Shown piece by piece: positions 10,162 through 23,282 of a stretch of 64,000 nucleotides of DNA. The stretch spans positions 3,348,001 through 3,412,000 of the forward strand of contig JAWZSP010000006.1 in NCBI GenBank assembly GCA_034401135.1, written 5' to 3'. The notes beneath the pieces are model-generated. The model was given only the letters and a program-made list of their open reading frames with translations. It was not told where the DNA came from and did no database searches. The translations under genes were made by a program, and so were the position numbers. Origin of the DNA: Volutella citrinella (taxonomy: Eukaryota > Ascomycota > Sordariomycetes > Hypocreales > Nectriaceae). Each line of letters starts with the position of its first letter. Within the stretch, counting starts at the first letter, position 1.

Positions 10162-13100
10162 GGTGTTTGGAGATGACTCCGCGTGCTGGGCCGGGATGGA
10201 AAGGATGGGTAACGGGAACCTGCGGCTTTATTGTAGTTCGTGCAGGGCTATTCTCGCACGCGGGTGCCGCGGTCGGGCTTGTCAGGAGGGAGTGAAAGGG
10301 CCTCGGGGGGAGAAGGTTGTCGCCACCAACGACGGCGTTTCTGGTGGGGGCCCCTTCTTATCTGGGTACTCGCGGTGCACTCGGGCGAGACGTCGATTTA
10401 TTTCATCACAGACTCCGGCGAGACGCGGCGGGCGCAATGAGACAGGGTAACCGGGCGCCAAGATGGGCAGAGTCGCACACGACACAGCCAGAAGGGTCAA
10501 ACGAGCGTCACAGCGGTCGACAATGGCGGGAGGACTGGAGGACTGTCCGCGAGATATCGTCTAATAGTCGTCGGGGCGGATCAGCAGACCAGCGGGATGG
10601 GCTCGGCGGGGGGTGTCAGCGGGCCCGGGCCTGGAACAAGGCGGGCGGCTAGCGACACAGGCTGCGCAGTAAAAGGACGGGCGACAGTGTGCTCAGTATA
10701 AGGGAAGTGGGAAGGGCACATGGGAGATGCGAAGCATGACCATGATCACACACCGGACCCAAGCGGAGGAACTGCGAGGAACGGGGGCACAATGAGAAGG
10801 GCTGTAATGGAGGGCGAGGGCCATCTTTTTGTTGTCTGCTCAAACCCAGTCGCAGACCATGGGCACTTCGCTGACTGCTGGATCCGGAGAGGGGGGGGGA
10901 ACCTGAGGGTCCAGAAGGAGGGGCACTCTGGAGGGGCTCTGGGCAGGCGAGGACCCTGTTTCCCCCGGCGAAGATCCCACTGGCTCCGGGTTTACAGTCA
11001 TGCACCTCCACGGCGGAGTCGGCACCTATGCCCTGGGCGGCCAAGGTGCCACGGGCAAACCGCAACAAGGAGGCTACCCAAGGTAGTGCTACACTGCTAG
11101 GAGCACACGAGCCGCTAGCCGTAGTCCCAGGGCCAAGGGTCTCTTGGCTTCGCTCGGTCTGGCGCCCACTGAGTCGACACGGACGGAGAACCGGAGAGGC
11201 TTTTTTTTTCCCAGCAGCCGACGAACTCGTACTCGCGACCATGCTAATGCTTGGCCATGCGAGGCCATGAGCAGCGGTGGACAGGGTGGGACAGGCCACT
11301 TGAGTCTGGGGCCCTTGGGACCCTATCGATAATGCCTCCCCCAGGGATTTCACATCAGGGTGCTGGCAACGGGGCGCCGATCCGACACCAGCCAATAGAG
11401 GCCCGAGTTGGACATCTCACGACCTCGCCAGGGGGGTTGTGTGCCCCACCCACCCATCCATCCCAGGCCCTGGGAATCGTCAGTGTGGGATAATTAGTGC
11501 TGTCGAGTTTGTTCCAGCACCTGCACGGCTGCCCACAACCAGAGACCTGTGTCCGCGTGGCTCGCTTCATGTGTTACTGTTCAGAGCCAAAGAGCCTCGT
11601 GAGACGCTGACGGCCGCCATCCGGGGAGGCTCCCCTGCGCTGCCGGCTTATCGAGGCTTGGGCGAGATGATGGGGGTACGAGCGCCTTGTCGTGCCGTGG
11701 TCATGCCCTGCCTACCCTTTGATGCCATCTGATGGCTCGCTTGCCTGATCCACGCTTAGTAGACCGAAGGTCTTCCCGTCCACCAAGGGTCCCAACGTGT
11801 GGCTCACCTCCATTGCGATGCACGCCGGCGTAGCCCGAAAGAGCTATCCGTGGGCCCGGGGCCCCGACAGCGGCTGCTCACCTTTGTGCTGTGTTGGTGT
11901 TGGGGGAGGCGAATGGATCTTTTAGCTTTGGGTTGCATGAGGGAAGGCAACGCAGGCACAATGCGCGTTGGAGTGGCCCTGACTCGAGGATTGTCGTCGG
12001 CGCTTCGGGCCAGTCAAGCACGCCAGGCAGCTTCTGGAAGGCGGTTGGCTCTCCTGGATGTTTGCTGGTCAGGCTGTGGGCCTGCTTGTAGTAGCACGTC
12101 CCAATGTCCCATCAAGTCAATGGCTTGCCACGAGATGGTGTGAGGCTTTTCCCTCGTGGCATCGCGCTGCACCAGCCTGGAGTCCCCGTGCTGGTGCGAC
12201 CTGGTCCAACAGCACATTGGCCAAGGATGGTGGGGCATGGCTTACCTCATGCCTGAAGGGATCGATTGTCAGTTGTTTCGCAATGGCAGCAATCTGAGGC
12301 GAGGCAAACCCAGGCTTGCCAGGCTCGTCCAACGCAGCCAAACTGGGAAGTCGTCTTTTACTGCGTACCGCCAGGGTGTAGTTGCGAGAGCAGAGCCAAG
12401 ACCACGGCATCGATCCGCCCGGTGCCTCCAACTTGGATGGTTGACCGTTCCTTTTTTGGCTGACTCTTGGAGGAACCCTGCTCTTGGCGGCGTTGTCGCT
12501 GAAGCTTCAGAATCCCAAGTTTGGGAAGAGCTCGAGTCATTGCCAGTCTATTGAACCTGCCGGTCTTGCGCGGATATAGCCCAACGGCTCCAACCTGTGT
12601 GTAATAGGCGGGAAAGAGCGGTTGCCAAGATCGAAAGGTAACTAGGTCAAAAGTGCCATTGTTGGGGAATGCCTCGCACAAGTTTGTTCGCCAAGAAGCT
12701 GGAGTTGACAGAGCCAGTACTTTGACAGCACGCATTCTATCCAGCCAGGCTACCTGAGTATGTATCATAGAGGCCTTTGTACCCATATCCGCCGAGCCAC
12801 CCTTTCACCTCCTGGCCCAATTCTGTTCCAGGAGGTACCTGAATGGGACATCGGCAGTCTGTTTCAGGAAGCGCCATTACACGGAAGTGTAAGACGTTTG
12901 CTCCAACTTGAGCTTAACGGTATGCACGAAAACCAAACTGGTGGAGAAACGCGCTTGACTGTCTCAACACCGGTGCCGTTACGTGCCAGTGGTGCGAACC
13001 ATCATACTTGGGGGTTCCGACGATAGATCCCCAAATCCCATCAATTCATCAGCTCCATGGTTATTCACAATGCACGCCTAAAACAAACCGAGGGTGGAGG

Positions 13101-14863
13101 GGGGCGTAGGAGAGTAAAGTATGAAGCTGTGGCGGAGGAATATCGATGATAAGCACATCCGAGAATTCTATCAATAGGTACTTACCTAGTGCACCCGTGT
13201 GGATAGAATTAAACTTTGGAAGAAATCAGTGACCTCGCAGGCCATCGGCATTGGCTAGAATACAAAAAAAGAATCCTGTCAAGCCACTAGAGCCGAATAC
13301 AATTGTCCGCCGCGCGGCATGTTGGTCTGAGGGATTCTTGGTCTGAGGGATTCTTGGTCTGCAGGTTCAGGCGGAGAACAGGCGCCCATCACGGAACCAA
13401 GATGGCGGAAGAAAATGAGAAAGAAAAGGAGCAAAATGGGATAGATGCCGAGATAGGGGTTCCGACTTGGCTGTTGTTGAGAAGCTTGTCCTTGCGAGCA
13501 AGTGGGGGCCATCTGGGTGGACCCTGATGCAATTCAACGACATACGTCCACGGCTTCAGCGAGGAGGGTGGACGACGGTTGTCTCGGGTCGACGCCCACA
13601 GGCAGAGCATATCAATTTGCACAATGCTTCTTCTTGTTTGCAAACCGGAAATTGAGAGTATGCTACTAATTATCTGTTGTTTGCTCACATGTGTTGAAAT
13701 CCGGGCCGAGGCATGATTCCGTTGAGAGCTACACATGGCGGCGGCCGGGCGAGTAGAATGAGGTGTCACGGGAGAACTTGCTTGGGGACGCCATGCAATA
13801 GTTGGCAAGGCTCGGCATTCAGAACTGGAACACAACGAGCCACGCGCATTTGCGAGCACATTCCCGTGGGCTCCGCGTATCACAACGCCGCGGACTTGAA
13901 TGGACGTTGCTCTGTGATCATCGGGGTTAGCCACTATCCTGTCCAGACTTGCTGTCCCTTGCATTGCACCCTCCATGGGGCTGGACTGTGATTTCGCTCG
14001 TTGACGAGCAAACGCGAGCTAAAAAGTGCAACCACTGCCGAGAGACAGACAGGGTCAGAGTCAAAGCTGAGAGGCATCCGACTATTCGCCTCGCCGAGGA
14101 CAAGCTGAGTAACTTATCCAGCCGGGTCGCAGAGGCTCGCTGTAGCTCAGGGGGGACGAATCCACTCGTCGGCGCTGCCGCCCGCTGTAGGATATTGAGC
14201 ACAACTTGGCCTGGGGCTCGCGCTGAAGCCCGCCCGCCAACCACATCGCAGCGTTCAACCACCCACCCCAATCTGGCCTATGGTGTCCGCGCCAGTCACT
14301 CCCTAGAACCCTGCCTCCCCAGGCCAATCCACCCTTCTCAAAACCATTACCACCACCGCCGCCGCCGCCCTGCAACTCCTCCAAATGAGCCTGAGTGAGA
14401 CGGGCAGAGTCCATCCCTAGCCTTCTCCCATCCTTCTGGCCGCGCTCCGACTGCCCGTTCGAGTCCGACTTCATCCCTCCTCCCCCCCGGAGAGAATCAT
14501 CAGCAGCGCATACGCAACCTGCTGCCGTGCCGTGCCGTGCCTCGCCCGTCCGCTCGCTTCGCGCCTGACGCACGCCCAGCCCTCGACCCAGTTCCAGACG
14601 AGTGACTCTGCAGCTTCCGGCCTGGTTCTCCAGCATCAATATCGCACCGAAAACCGTACTCGATTTACCTATCCCCCTTGGCTTACCCCTTGGGCGCCCG
14701 ACCCTCCGGACTTGCGACCATCCTACCCGCATTTGTGCCGTACGGTCGCCCTGATCAAGATTTGCTCCTCTTCGACCCCGCCATCGACGAACCATATCCC
14801 GACTCTCGACAACACCCACCATCTGTGTTCGGCGTGATTCAGCCGCCACTAATTATGCTACAG
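10162..14863. other. 4.7-kb gene-free stretch between F-box and PAS-kinase genes
   Basis: This holds the promoters of two divergent genes. The longest open frames (10649-11395 and 14082-14849, both minus) have no recognisable domains and an arginine/proline/glycine-rich composition typical of shadow frames. The last 600 bp before the kinase start is C/T-rich on the plus strand, with CCGCCG runs near 14350, and looks like a promoter and 5' leader. Confidence 0.55.
13322..13361. repeat. 16-bp tandem repeat, 2.5 copies
   Basis: The unit TTGGTCTGAGGGATTC occurs at 13322-13337 and 13338-13353, followed by a partial third copy of eight bases. It lies in gene-free DNA and encodes nothing recognisable. 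Confidence 0.85.
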
Positions 14864-17800
14864 ATGCATGGCGGGAAACAGGATCATGGTACGATGCACA
14901 ATCTTGCCGTCCTCGCTCCTTGTTTCTGCTGGTGCTGAGCCCGAGTCGCCTCAATATCTAACATGCCCCGAACCCGCAGGCACCGAAAACCATACAGACG
15001 ACGATGCCTTGAGGCAAGCCAATCTGTCCCCGTCACTAGCGCTGCCCAAGAATCGAAGCACCACCAATCTCGCTTCATTCTCTCCCGAGCCGACAACAGA
15101 GCGAAGTCGATATCGAATGTCGCTCGACGCCGCAGCCGCCGCAGCCGTTGCGGCCGACCTCGAGTCTCTGACAAGGTTCGCCGTGCACCCCGACTGCCAC
15201 TGGGCTCCCAAGCATAGTCACCTAGACGGCTCCCTTGTGCTAACGAGTTTGGATTCTCCAGGTCTCCCATCATGGCTGACCATGAGCATGGGCTGGGACA
15301 CTCCGGCCTACGACGAATTAGACAGCAACACCCTCCGTCGCGAAACCCGACCCTGCCCGGTTCCAATGCACCCTCTCGGAGCCCGTCCATCGCCGCGCTG
15401 TCCCGCTCGACGTCGATGACTGCTATGGTGTCAAGTACAGGGACCTTACCGATGGTGGGAGGTCCAGCATCTCCAAGTTTCTCTGAAGACTTGTCCCGGT
15501 TTCCGTCCGAGTCGTTGCACTCTTTCTCATTTGCTCACCAATCCGAGGATTTTATGCATAATCGTCAAAATGTGCTAAAGCGGTCCTTGGAGTTTATGAA
15601 GGATCACATGGGATTGTCATCTGTCAACTCGTCACAGGCGGGGCTTGCAAGCGCACAGGCCAGGGCCACAGGTGATGTAGATGCCCAGAACATGCTGGAG
15701 CTGCTAGCCCGAGCCCAACTGATATCTGCCGGCAATCTCCCCAACTCTGATGATACCACCGGCCCGTTGACTGGTCCCGCCGAGTTGGCAGTCGACAATG
15801 TTTTCGACAAGCACTTCGATCCTCGACAATCCAGCATCGACCTCGTGACCCCGCTACCACCACCCCTGCACCCAGTACGGACCGGAAGCTCGACCAGGGC
15901 CCAGGACCAAACGCCAGTGGTGTCGCCGACTGCCACTGTGTTAGTTCATGAGCCGGAGGCATCACCCCGAACTTCCCCAAATGAGAAAAAGACAACGACG
16001 AGACCTTCTCCCATTTCCCGGCCTCACACCCTCAAGAGGACAATGACAGACGTCATGGCCATCTCTGTACAGGATAAACTGGTCGAAACCATGGCACAGC
16101 CGTTCCTCAGTGGCCAACCTCTCTACCAAGAACCTCTACTCTCGCCTACATTGCTCCCGCAACAGACGCCTACCTCGGCGAACTTTCCCACATCAATAGG
16201 GCCTTCAGTACATGGCCATACAAACAGGTGGGTCCCCGCAGCCCAAGCCATCTTCACCACCGAAGTGAAGCCTCCGTGGACTATTATTGCTGCGAACGAC
16301 CTGGCCTGTTTAGTATTCGGTGTCACCAAAGCAGAGGTTCGGAAAATGGGCATCCTGGAAGTGGTCCAAGAGGAGAGGAGGTCTTGGCTGAAGCGCAAGC
16401 TGCTCCGCAAGCCCGAAGACGAACTCGGGGAAGGCAAGACTGCGTCTCGCCCAGCCACCCCAGCCGCCTCTGCCGCTTCTGCTCTTCTGGGTGGCCGTTC
16501 TGGCATCACTGCCCAGCTGCTAAGCAAACCGAACTCACGATCACAACCTCGCAACCCCGCCCAACGAAGAGCGCAGACGGTCCACAGCGGCGATCCAAAT
16601 CCGCCCAAGACACAGGGCGGCCATGATCGGAACGCGATCTCCAGGGGGGTCATTCTTTGCGGAGACGTCGTACCCATCCAGAAGCGAAACGGCGCAACGG
16701 GTTCAGCTAGTCTCTGGGTCAAGGAGAAAAAGGTGGGTCTGATCTGGGTTCTGGAGGAGATCCACGAGGATGTCGCCCACGTCAGTCTGGATGAAGATGG
16801 CATTGTGCAGAGCGTCACTGGCGCAACTGGTCCCATCTGGGGCACCGAGAGCCCGCCTCGGGGCATTGACATTGCCAAGCTTATCCCCCGAATCCCCCGC
16901 CAAGGCATTGATCCCAACACTGGCGAAATCGACTTTGCTCAAGCCGCCCGGCGGAGATACTTCACCTGCCCACACTCGCCCAAGGTCAATGTCCCGTGCA
17001 CCGTCGAGCAAGTCAGGGGCAAGTTGGAACTGCGGATTTCCACTTTCCCCCACATGGCAGGCATTGTTGTAGTCGAGCCCGAGGGTTTGAGGATCCGCAG
17101 CTCCAACTCGGCCTTTTGCGGCGCTCTTTTCGGCTTCGAGAAAGCAGACGGGATATCCATCAACGCCCTGATTCCCGATTTTGACAAGATCTTGAGCACA
17201 CTTATTGAAGAGGATGGTATCCAGCTCCTTGACGGCATGGTGGTTCCTGAGCACCGCTTCCGAAAGGCGTCGGCTTTTCTTGCGCTGAAGGAGCACCGCC
17301 CAGATGCTGCCTCGGCATTCCTCGAGCCTGCCGGTCTACGTGCTAGGCACCGGGACGGTTGTGATCTAAAAGTTGACGTCCAAATGCGTGTGGTGAAAAG
17401 CGAGAAGAAGAGGCGAGTGATAAACGAGACCGTCATCGAGGGCAGCGATGATGGCGAAAACGCCGGCCCTGACGGCGGCGATGATGCTTTCGAAGTGACT
17501 GAATCCGAGATAGTGTATGCTTTGTGGATCACATTCTCACGACACCTCCATGGGTCTCAACCCCACATCAACATCGACTCCCCCACGCAGTCGGGAGCTG
17601 CGACCCCCCTGCACCAGCCGTCCCCAGGACAAACTCCTGCCCACACTCCCATAGAGATTGCCTCTGACGACGAGTCTCCCAAGAAGGCCGCGGCCACAAC
17701 GACGACCTCCTTGTCCCAGCAGTTGAAAGAAGCCGCCTTCAGCGCGGCTGCAAGATTCGCTGGTCAGCCCAAGCCCGCCGCCCCGAAGCCAGTGGAAAAG

Positions 17801-18709
17801 CCTCCAGTGCCACAAGTGGTTGAGCCACCCCATAAAAGGACCATAGACGATTACGTGATTCTCGAAGACATGGGCCAGGGGGCGTACGGCCAGGTGAAGC
17901 TCGCTCGACACAAGCACAACGGTAGGAAGATTGTGCTCAAGTATGTCACCAAGCGACGTATCCTTGTCGACACATGGACTCGTGACCGGAAGCTCGGCAC
18001 CGTCCCTCTAGAGATCCACGTTCTCGAATTCCTCAGGAAGCCAGAGCTGAAGCATCCCAACATTGTGATAATGGAGGGATTCTTTGAAGACGATGTGAAT
18101 TACTACATCGAGATGACGCCACACGGACTCCCTGGGATGGACCTGTTCGATTACATTGAGCTCCGGGCCAATATGGACGAATCCGAGTGTCGCAGCATCT
18201 TTGTGCAGGTAGCTCAGGCCATCCACCACTTGCATATCAAGGCCAAGGTGGTGCACCGCGACATCAAGGACGAGAATGTCATTCTGGACGGAGAAGGCAA
18301 CATCAAGCTCATAGACTTTGGGAGTGCCGCATACATCAAGAGCGGTCCTTTCAATGTGTTTGTGGGAACTATTGGTAAGTCTCGGCCGCCTTGTCGACGG
18401 TCTCCCCTTGAAGACGGTAGTAGCTAATGTGTAATAGATTATGCGGCCCCCGAAGTCTTGGCCGGAAGGCCCTACAGGGGCACGGAGCAAGACGTCTGGG
18501 CGCTCGGCATTCTCCTCTACACCATCATCTACAAGGAAAACCCGTTTTACAGCATCGACGAGATCATGGATCGCGATCTCCGAATCCCGTATATCCTCAG
18601 CGAAGACAGCATCGATCTAATCCGATGCATGCTGGACCGAGATGTTGCCAACCGCTACAATATTGAGCAAGTGCTAAATCATCCTTGGTGCCAGGACGCT
18701 GCTCTGTAG
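14864..18709 (+). CDS. PAS-domain serine/threonine kinase (PSK1/PSK2 type), apparent N-terminal frameshift
   Basis: Proposed exons are 14864-14888, 14980-18374 and 18438-18709. The first intron (donor GTACGA, branch TCTAAC) joins MHGGKQDHG to TENHTDDDALRQANLSPS. A PAS region follows (WTIIAANDLACLVFGVTKAEVRKMGI), then a second (GIVVVEPEGLRIRSSNSAF...LFGFEKADGISINALIPDF). The kinase domain has GQGAYGQVKLAR, KIVLKYVTK, VVHRDIKDENV, LIDFGSAAYI and YAAPEVL. The last intron lies between DFG and APE. In yeast, PAS kinase couples nutrient and cell-wall signals to sugar partitioning and translation. The N-terminal part (frame of SLDSPGLPSWLTMSMGWDTP) and the rest (frame of SRNPTLPGS) are in different frames, meeting at about 15324-15340 with no room for an intron. 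Either one base is missing or translation starts at the ATG at 15272. Confidence 0.82.
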
Positions 18710-19305
18710 GCAAGGAGCCGCTGAGCACGGGGGGATGCTAGATGGCAGATAACCATCAACTTTTACACATACCGCTCGGCCGCCTTTTTGGTCATGATAC
18801 CCCCTCGAACATGGAGGAGACCTCTAATGCGTCGGGTTGGGAATTAGAGCCCATGTTTTTGCTTGGAAAGTGCAGACAATAGAAGAGTGGGAGGGGTCGC
18901 GGGATGTGCGTGACATGATTCAATGAGCATTGCTAGACATGGAGCGGAGCAAGGTCTTGGGTGTGGTTTATAAAATATAATATCATGGGCATGGCCTGGT
19001 TTGGGGTGGGAACTGTCGGTGATTGATGGGGATGGAATGAGATGTGCGGCAGAGGATTCGCTTGTGGGTGCGTGCGGCCAAGGGTAGAGCCAGCATCGAC
19101 GAGAATATCAAAGATTTACAAATATGGCCCACCTCGGAGAGAAGAGTGATGACAATGAACTATTCAATTGGAAGGGCATGAGGCCATTGGATTATCCATA
19201 TTTGCTACATAACGTATAAGTAGTCGACAAACTCGTACCACCAACTCAGCTGCAATCACCAACTCAACACTTAGTCACAGTAGCACACTGCAAGCATACA
19301 GGCCG
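18710..19305. other. Convergent 3' flanks of PAS kinase and SEA4
   Basis: About 600 bp between two converging stop codons. It is AT-richer than the flanking exons, with no open frame or repeat worth listing. It should contain both transcript ends. Confidence 0.5.
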
Positions 19306-22300
19306 TCAGTGATAGTTGAGCTCAGGGTTCGCTTTGAAGTTGCATCTGCACCTGCACTCGGGCACGGGGCACTCGACATGGCGCGAGAACCACTGCCTCG
19401 CGTGGTCGAGATGCAGAACGTGGTCGCACTTGAGACAAAAGGTCGGGAAACGCCCGGCCGTGCGTGTCTCGTCCTTGTCCTCGGGCTTGTCGGAGCGGGG
19501 CACGCCAATGACCTCGAGGCAGACGACGCACCGGGGGAGGTGGCGGCCGCAGGTGGGACAGCTGATGCCGGCGTTGATGCTTGTCGCGAGGAGGGCGAGC
19601 GCGGGGGCCGACGCCGACGCCGACACCGCAGGGGCCGGGGCAGCGCCGCCGTGCTGGGGGTGCGGCATCCGCGTCTGCGCGAGGGAGGCGCCGGCGTCGC
19701 AGTAGACGCAGCGCAGGGCGATCTGGCGCGACGGCGGCTTCAGCTGGGGGGTGCCGTCTCGCTTGGAGCGCTTGGTCGACTCGACGTCGAACTTGGTGCG
19801 GTGGAAGAAGAGCTTGTGGCGTTGGAGGAGGGCGCGGTAGGCGTTGCGCCAGGCGCGGCACCGCAGGTCGTCGATGTAGCGCGGTGCGCAGATGGACAGG
19901 ATGAGCGTGGCCGTCTGGACGTCGTGAAACTTGTCCACGTAGCAGGCAAACATGTCGACGGTGGCGTCCGTGATGCCCGAGAGCACAATGCCCTCGATGT
20001 CGCCCTGCTCCACAGTCCGCGCGACCTGCTCGCTGAGCCATGCCGTGAGCTGCTCGTCGCCAAAGTTCCTCACGGCAACGTATGCGCGGTCCGAGAGTGG
20101 GAGCGAGTGCTGGTTGGCAATGGACGCCCAGTCGCCTGTCGCGATCAGGGCCGAGATTGCGCGCAGATAGGGGTCCGTCTTGGACGCAACGGCCTCGTCG
20201 AAATCAAGGTGCTCCTTGGCCATCTTCTCGTCCCCACGCCCCATGAGCTGCAGGGCGAGGGAGACGAAGAGAAGCTCGGGGTGGGCGGTGCTGGCAGTCT
20301 TGAGAATCTGTATCGCCTGGGCCGTGTCTCCGGTGAAGAGCGCGCGCGCAGCAGCCATGGTGTGTATCGTTGTGGGATACTCTGGATCGGCCTTGCGGTT
20401 TCGGCCCTTTGGATCGTGGTTTTCAGAGTTGCCCCAATTGCAAATCTCGAGACACAGTTGGCGATGTGCAGGATACCTTGTCGGTGCTCCGTCGTACTTG
20501 GCCACGTAGTTCTTCTTACAGTACGCAGCGAGATGCCGCTCCCAAGCAGCACGGTCGGGCACCGAGGTGCCAGGCGTAATCCTGGATGAAGGGTTTCGGC
20601 CTGGGCAATGTCAATATAACGATTGCTGTAGTGCTGCTGCATCTACCTACCGAGGTCGTTTGTCCAGATGGAATTGACACCGAGATAGCTCAGGTCAAGG
20701 TTGGCAAGAAGCAAGCCACCGTCGTCCGCAGCAGCTTCGGCACCTAGAGGGCGTTAAAAGGAGAGACATGCTTCCGGTTCTTTCGGGGGTAACTCACTCG
20801 CAATCCAATCCCAGGCGTACTTGACCCATGGATCATCCTCGACGATATCTCTGTTCGCAACAGTGTCGAAGAGGTATTTCTCCTTGGCACGCAGGATCAT
20901 TTTATGGTTGATGTCAGACTGTGCCTCTCTGGGAAGATTTTCTTCCTGTATCAGAGTCGTTAGTAAGGCATCGTGAATCTCTCGACACGATCCGAGGCTG
21001 TCCGAGGCCAAGGACATGTCCGTAGTCTCGCTCTTTTCCACTCGCGTATCACCAGCACGGGGCTTCACTCCATTCACCGAGGCGGATGACTTCAGGTCAT
21101 TTTGCACGAATGCCCGCAGAACGCGGATTCTCGAGGCGATGGTTGTGGCGTTGTAGTATTCCTCAGGTAGAGGCGTTGCTGTCGCCGACACGGCCTCAAC
21201 AGCAATCGACGACAATTGGTTTGATTTAAGAGCAGTGTCAACCTCAGCCCGGACTTTCGCGCCCTCGGGGCCAAATATTGGAACATCCGAGAGCGCTTGT
21301 TCGACAAGAAGCGGCCCGAGCATCTCAGCAGCGCGTGAGGGCTCGAATTCCATCAGGCTGTGGTATGGAAATCCTTCTGTAAACCATGTTAATCATGTTT
21401 TCCATTACGCCAATTGCGGCGCACTCACCTTCTAGGCCTCGGTGGGGAGCCTGCCACGGCACAAGCTTGAAGACGTGGTCTGAAGTGTTCGACGGCTGTT
21501 CGACGATGTTGAAGCTACCGTTTGCACGCAGAACAAGCATCCTTGGCCGTAGTACGGGTGATCCAAGTGTCACCCAGTCAAAGGCAACAATCCGATCATT
21601 CTTTCTGGACGTATCCGTGTACGAAACATCCATTTCATAAGACCTTTGGACTTCCAGAAGCTCCGGGCTCTCGGTTTGGACTGGGCTTGAAGCAGTCACC
21701 TCCCGATTAGTTTTCAATACCTTCAGTTGTCCTGTGCGTGACAAAACGCCAAGTAGGCCGCGGTGGTCGCGGCAGTATCTGAGTGAGCGGATGAGAGAGT
21801 GCTTGCCCTCGGCCAAGAAAGGATCCGAATCGGTCTCGATGACACTATCCAGGCGCAAGGCACCTCCCCACGGGAGATCGTCCTCTTCGACGGCACTCAT
21901 GTAGTTGACAGAGGCTACCGGCCTTGAAGTAGCTCTTCGGTCCCAAATCATGACGCCGGGGTGGTCAAGAGCAGACGAGGCAAAGTAGTTCTGATCGGCA
22001 TAGTCGATCGACAGGTTATTATTGCACTTTGTTTGAAACGTAACCACGCTCCCGGGGCCTGGATGACACCTTTAGCATTTCACACACAATAGTCCGGTTC
22101 TCACTGCTTACTACGGAGGTCATGGATGCGGAGGCCCTGGGCCTTAATGCCCACGACGAGTGTCTGCGGGCTGTCCTCGAAGAACTTGACACTGGAGACT
22201 GAGACGCTGGGCTCCAGCCTATGCCTTGGATCCGAAAGACCGGTGGCATCCAAGGGAAATCCCTTGGTGTGCTGGTCAAGGGACGACAGGCGGCTGACAT

Positions 22301-22691
22301 CCCAGATATGAAGACACTGGTCCATCCGCACACGGTCAAGACCAACTGCCAGGAGGCCTGTAGTGTTGAAAGCAACAGCCTGGCAGGTGCGAGACATCTT
22401 CAGACCCAGCTCAACGTAGGCATTAGACGCGTCGTCGATCCTCAAGAGGTTCACAACTCCAGTCCCAGTGCCCACAGCGAGGAGGCCGGGGTTGAGGGGC
22501 GACCAGTCATAGGTCGTCAGGGGTGGGAAGTCATCGTGGCGGTTGAGCTTCTCAAAGTTGAACTTGCCCGCGCGAGCGTGGCCCGTCGGCTCATAGGCCT
22601 GGATGACGCGGTGCTGGAGGTTGATATGGATGAAGCTGTCGTAAGTAGGATCGGGCGACCATTTCACGAGGCCGGGCTCTGGGCGATCCAT
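19306..22691 (-). CDS. SEA4: SEA complex subunit SEA4 / Mio homolog, five exons
   Basis: Proposed exons are 22691-22112, 22058-21429, 21376-20798, 20743-20651 and 20600-19306, giving 1058 residues with every phase closing. The N-terminal part is a WD40 propeller (start MDRPEPGLVKWSPDPTYDSF; TYDWSPLNPGLLAVGTGTG; LHIWDVSRL; LVVGIKAQGLRIHDLR). The middle is helical (DLSYLGVNSIWTNDLG; SVPDRAAWERHLAAYC). The C-terminus from about residue 925 is a Cys/His zinc region (RCVYCDAG, SCPTCGRHLPRCVVC, FCLKCDHVLHLDHARQWFSRH, CPVPECRCRC) that matches the Mio/SEA4 class. SEA4 belongs to the GATOR2-like half of the SEA complex on the vacuole, which regulates TORC1 in response to amino acids. Intron 4 has a second frame-compatible splice choice (donor GTAGAT, acceptor CATCCAG), so about ten residues near the exon 4/5 join are uncertain. 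Confidence 0.93.
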
Positions 22692-23282
22692 GGCGTCAAA
22701 ATGGCTGCCCGAGGCGCGGCAACAGCTGATTGAAGCTTTAAGTCGCCTGCCGCCTGGCTAATAAAGGCCAAATCGATGTGCCGAGGGCAGGCGAGTGTGG
22801 GCGTGGGCGTGGATGGGGATGAGGATGAGGATTGGGATGAAGGTGAGGGAGACGGGCGGTGGAATGTCTCAGGCGCAAGAGTCGTCTTGGGGTATCAATT
22901 CGTTCCAGGGCCGCGGTCGGGGGCCATTGGCTTTGCAGCTCAACTCTCTCATCGCTCCTCGGCTAGCAGCCGCTGTCGAGGTTGTATGTCGCGGTTGAAG
23001 CTGTACTGTCCGAGGTCACAACTCACATGAGACGGGACGCCTGCCAGCCACTGTGGTGCTGAGTGACGGTGTAGCTCGGGGCTGCAGGGTCCCCCGCTTA
23101 AGCGCTAGCCCGCTTCTGGATATTGCACACCGATAAGATAACACCACCCCAAGTCCCCGAAAAAAAGTTGCCCAACCACAATTTCGTCCTCCATTGCTGC
23201 TTCGACTCTCAAAGATCGATCCTAATTATCTGGCTCGCGCGCCTTTCACAGCCAACCGCCAAACACAACGACATCGACAAGC
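22692..23282. promoter_or_regulatory. Shared divergent promoter, SEA4 / EFG1
   Basis: This 591-bp space separates the SEA4 start (22691, minus) from the EFG1 start (23283, plus). It includes a purine-rich stretch around 22794-22860 built on GTGGGC and GGATGA units. No specific factor site is assigned. Confidence 0.5.

Noticed and set aside
10649..11395. 248-codon minus-strand frame
   Set aside because: Ser/Pro/Leu-rich without any domain or splice-linked partners, and it sits in a promoter region.
14082..14849. 255-codon minus-strand frame upstream of the PAS kinase
   Set aside because: Arg/Gly-rich, with no domain. It is the complement of the C/T-rich kinase leader.
19309..20589. 426-codon open frame on the plus strand
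   Set aside because: It lies exactly antisense to the last exon of SEA4, whose zinc region is unmistakable. The plus-strand translation has no domain and is an Arg/Gly/Ala/Val-rich shadow.
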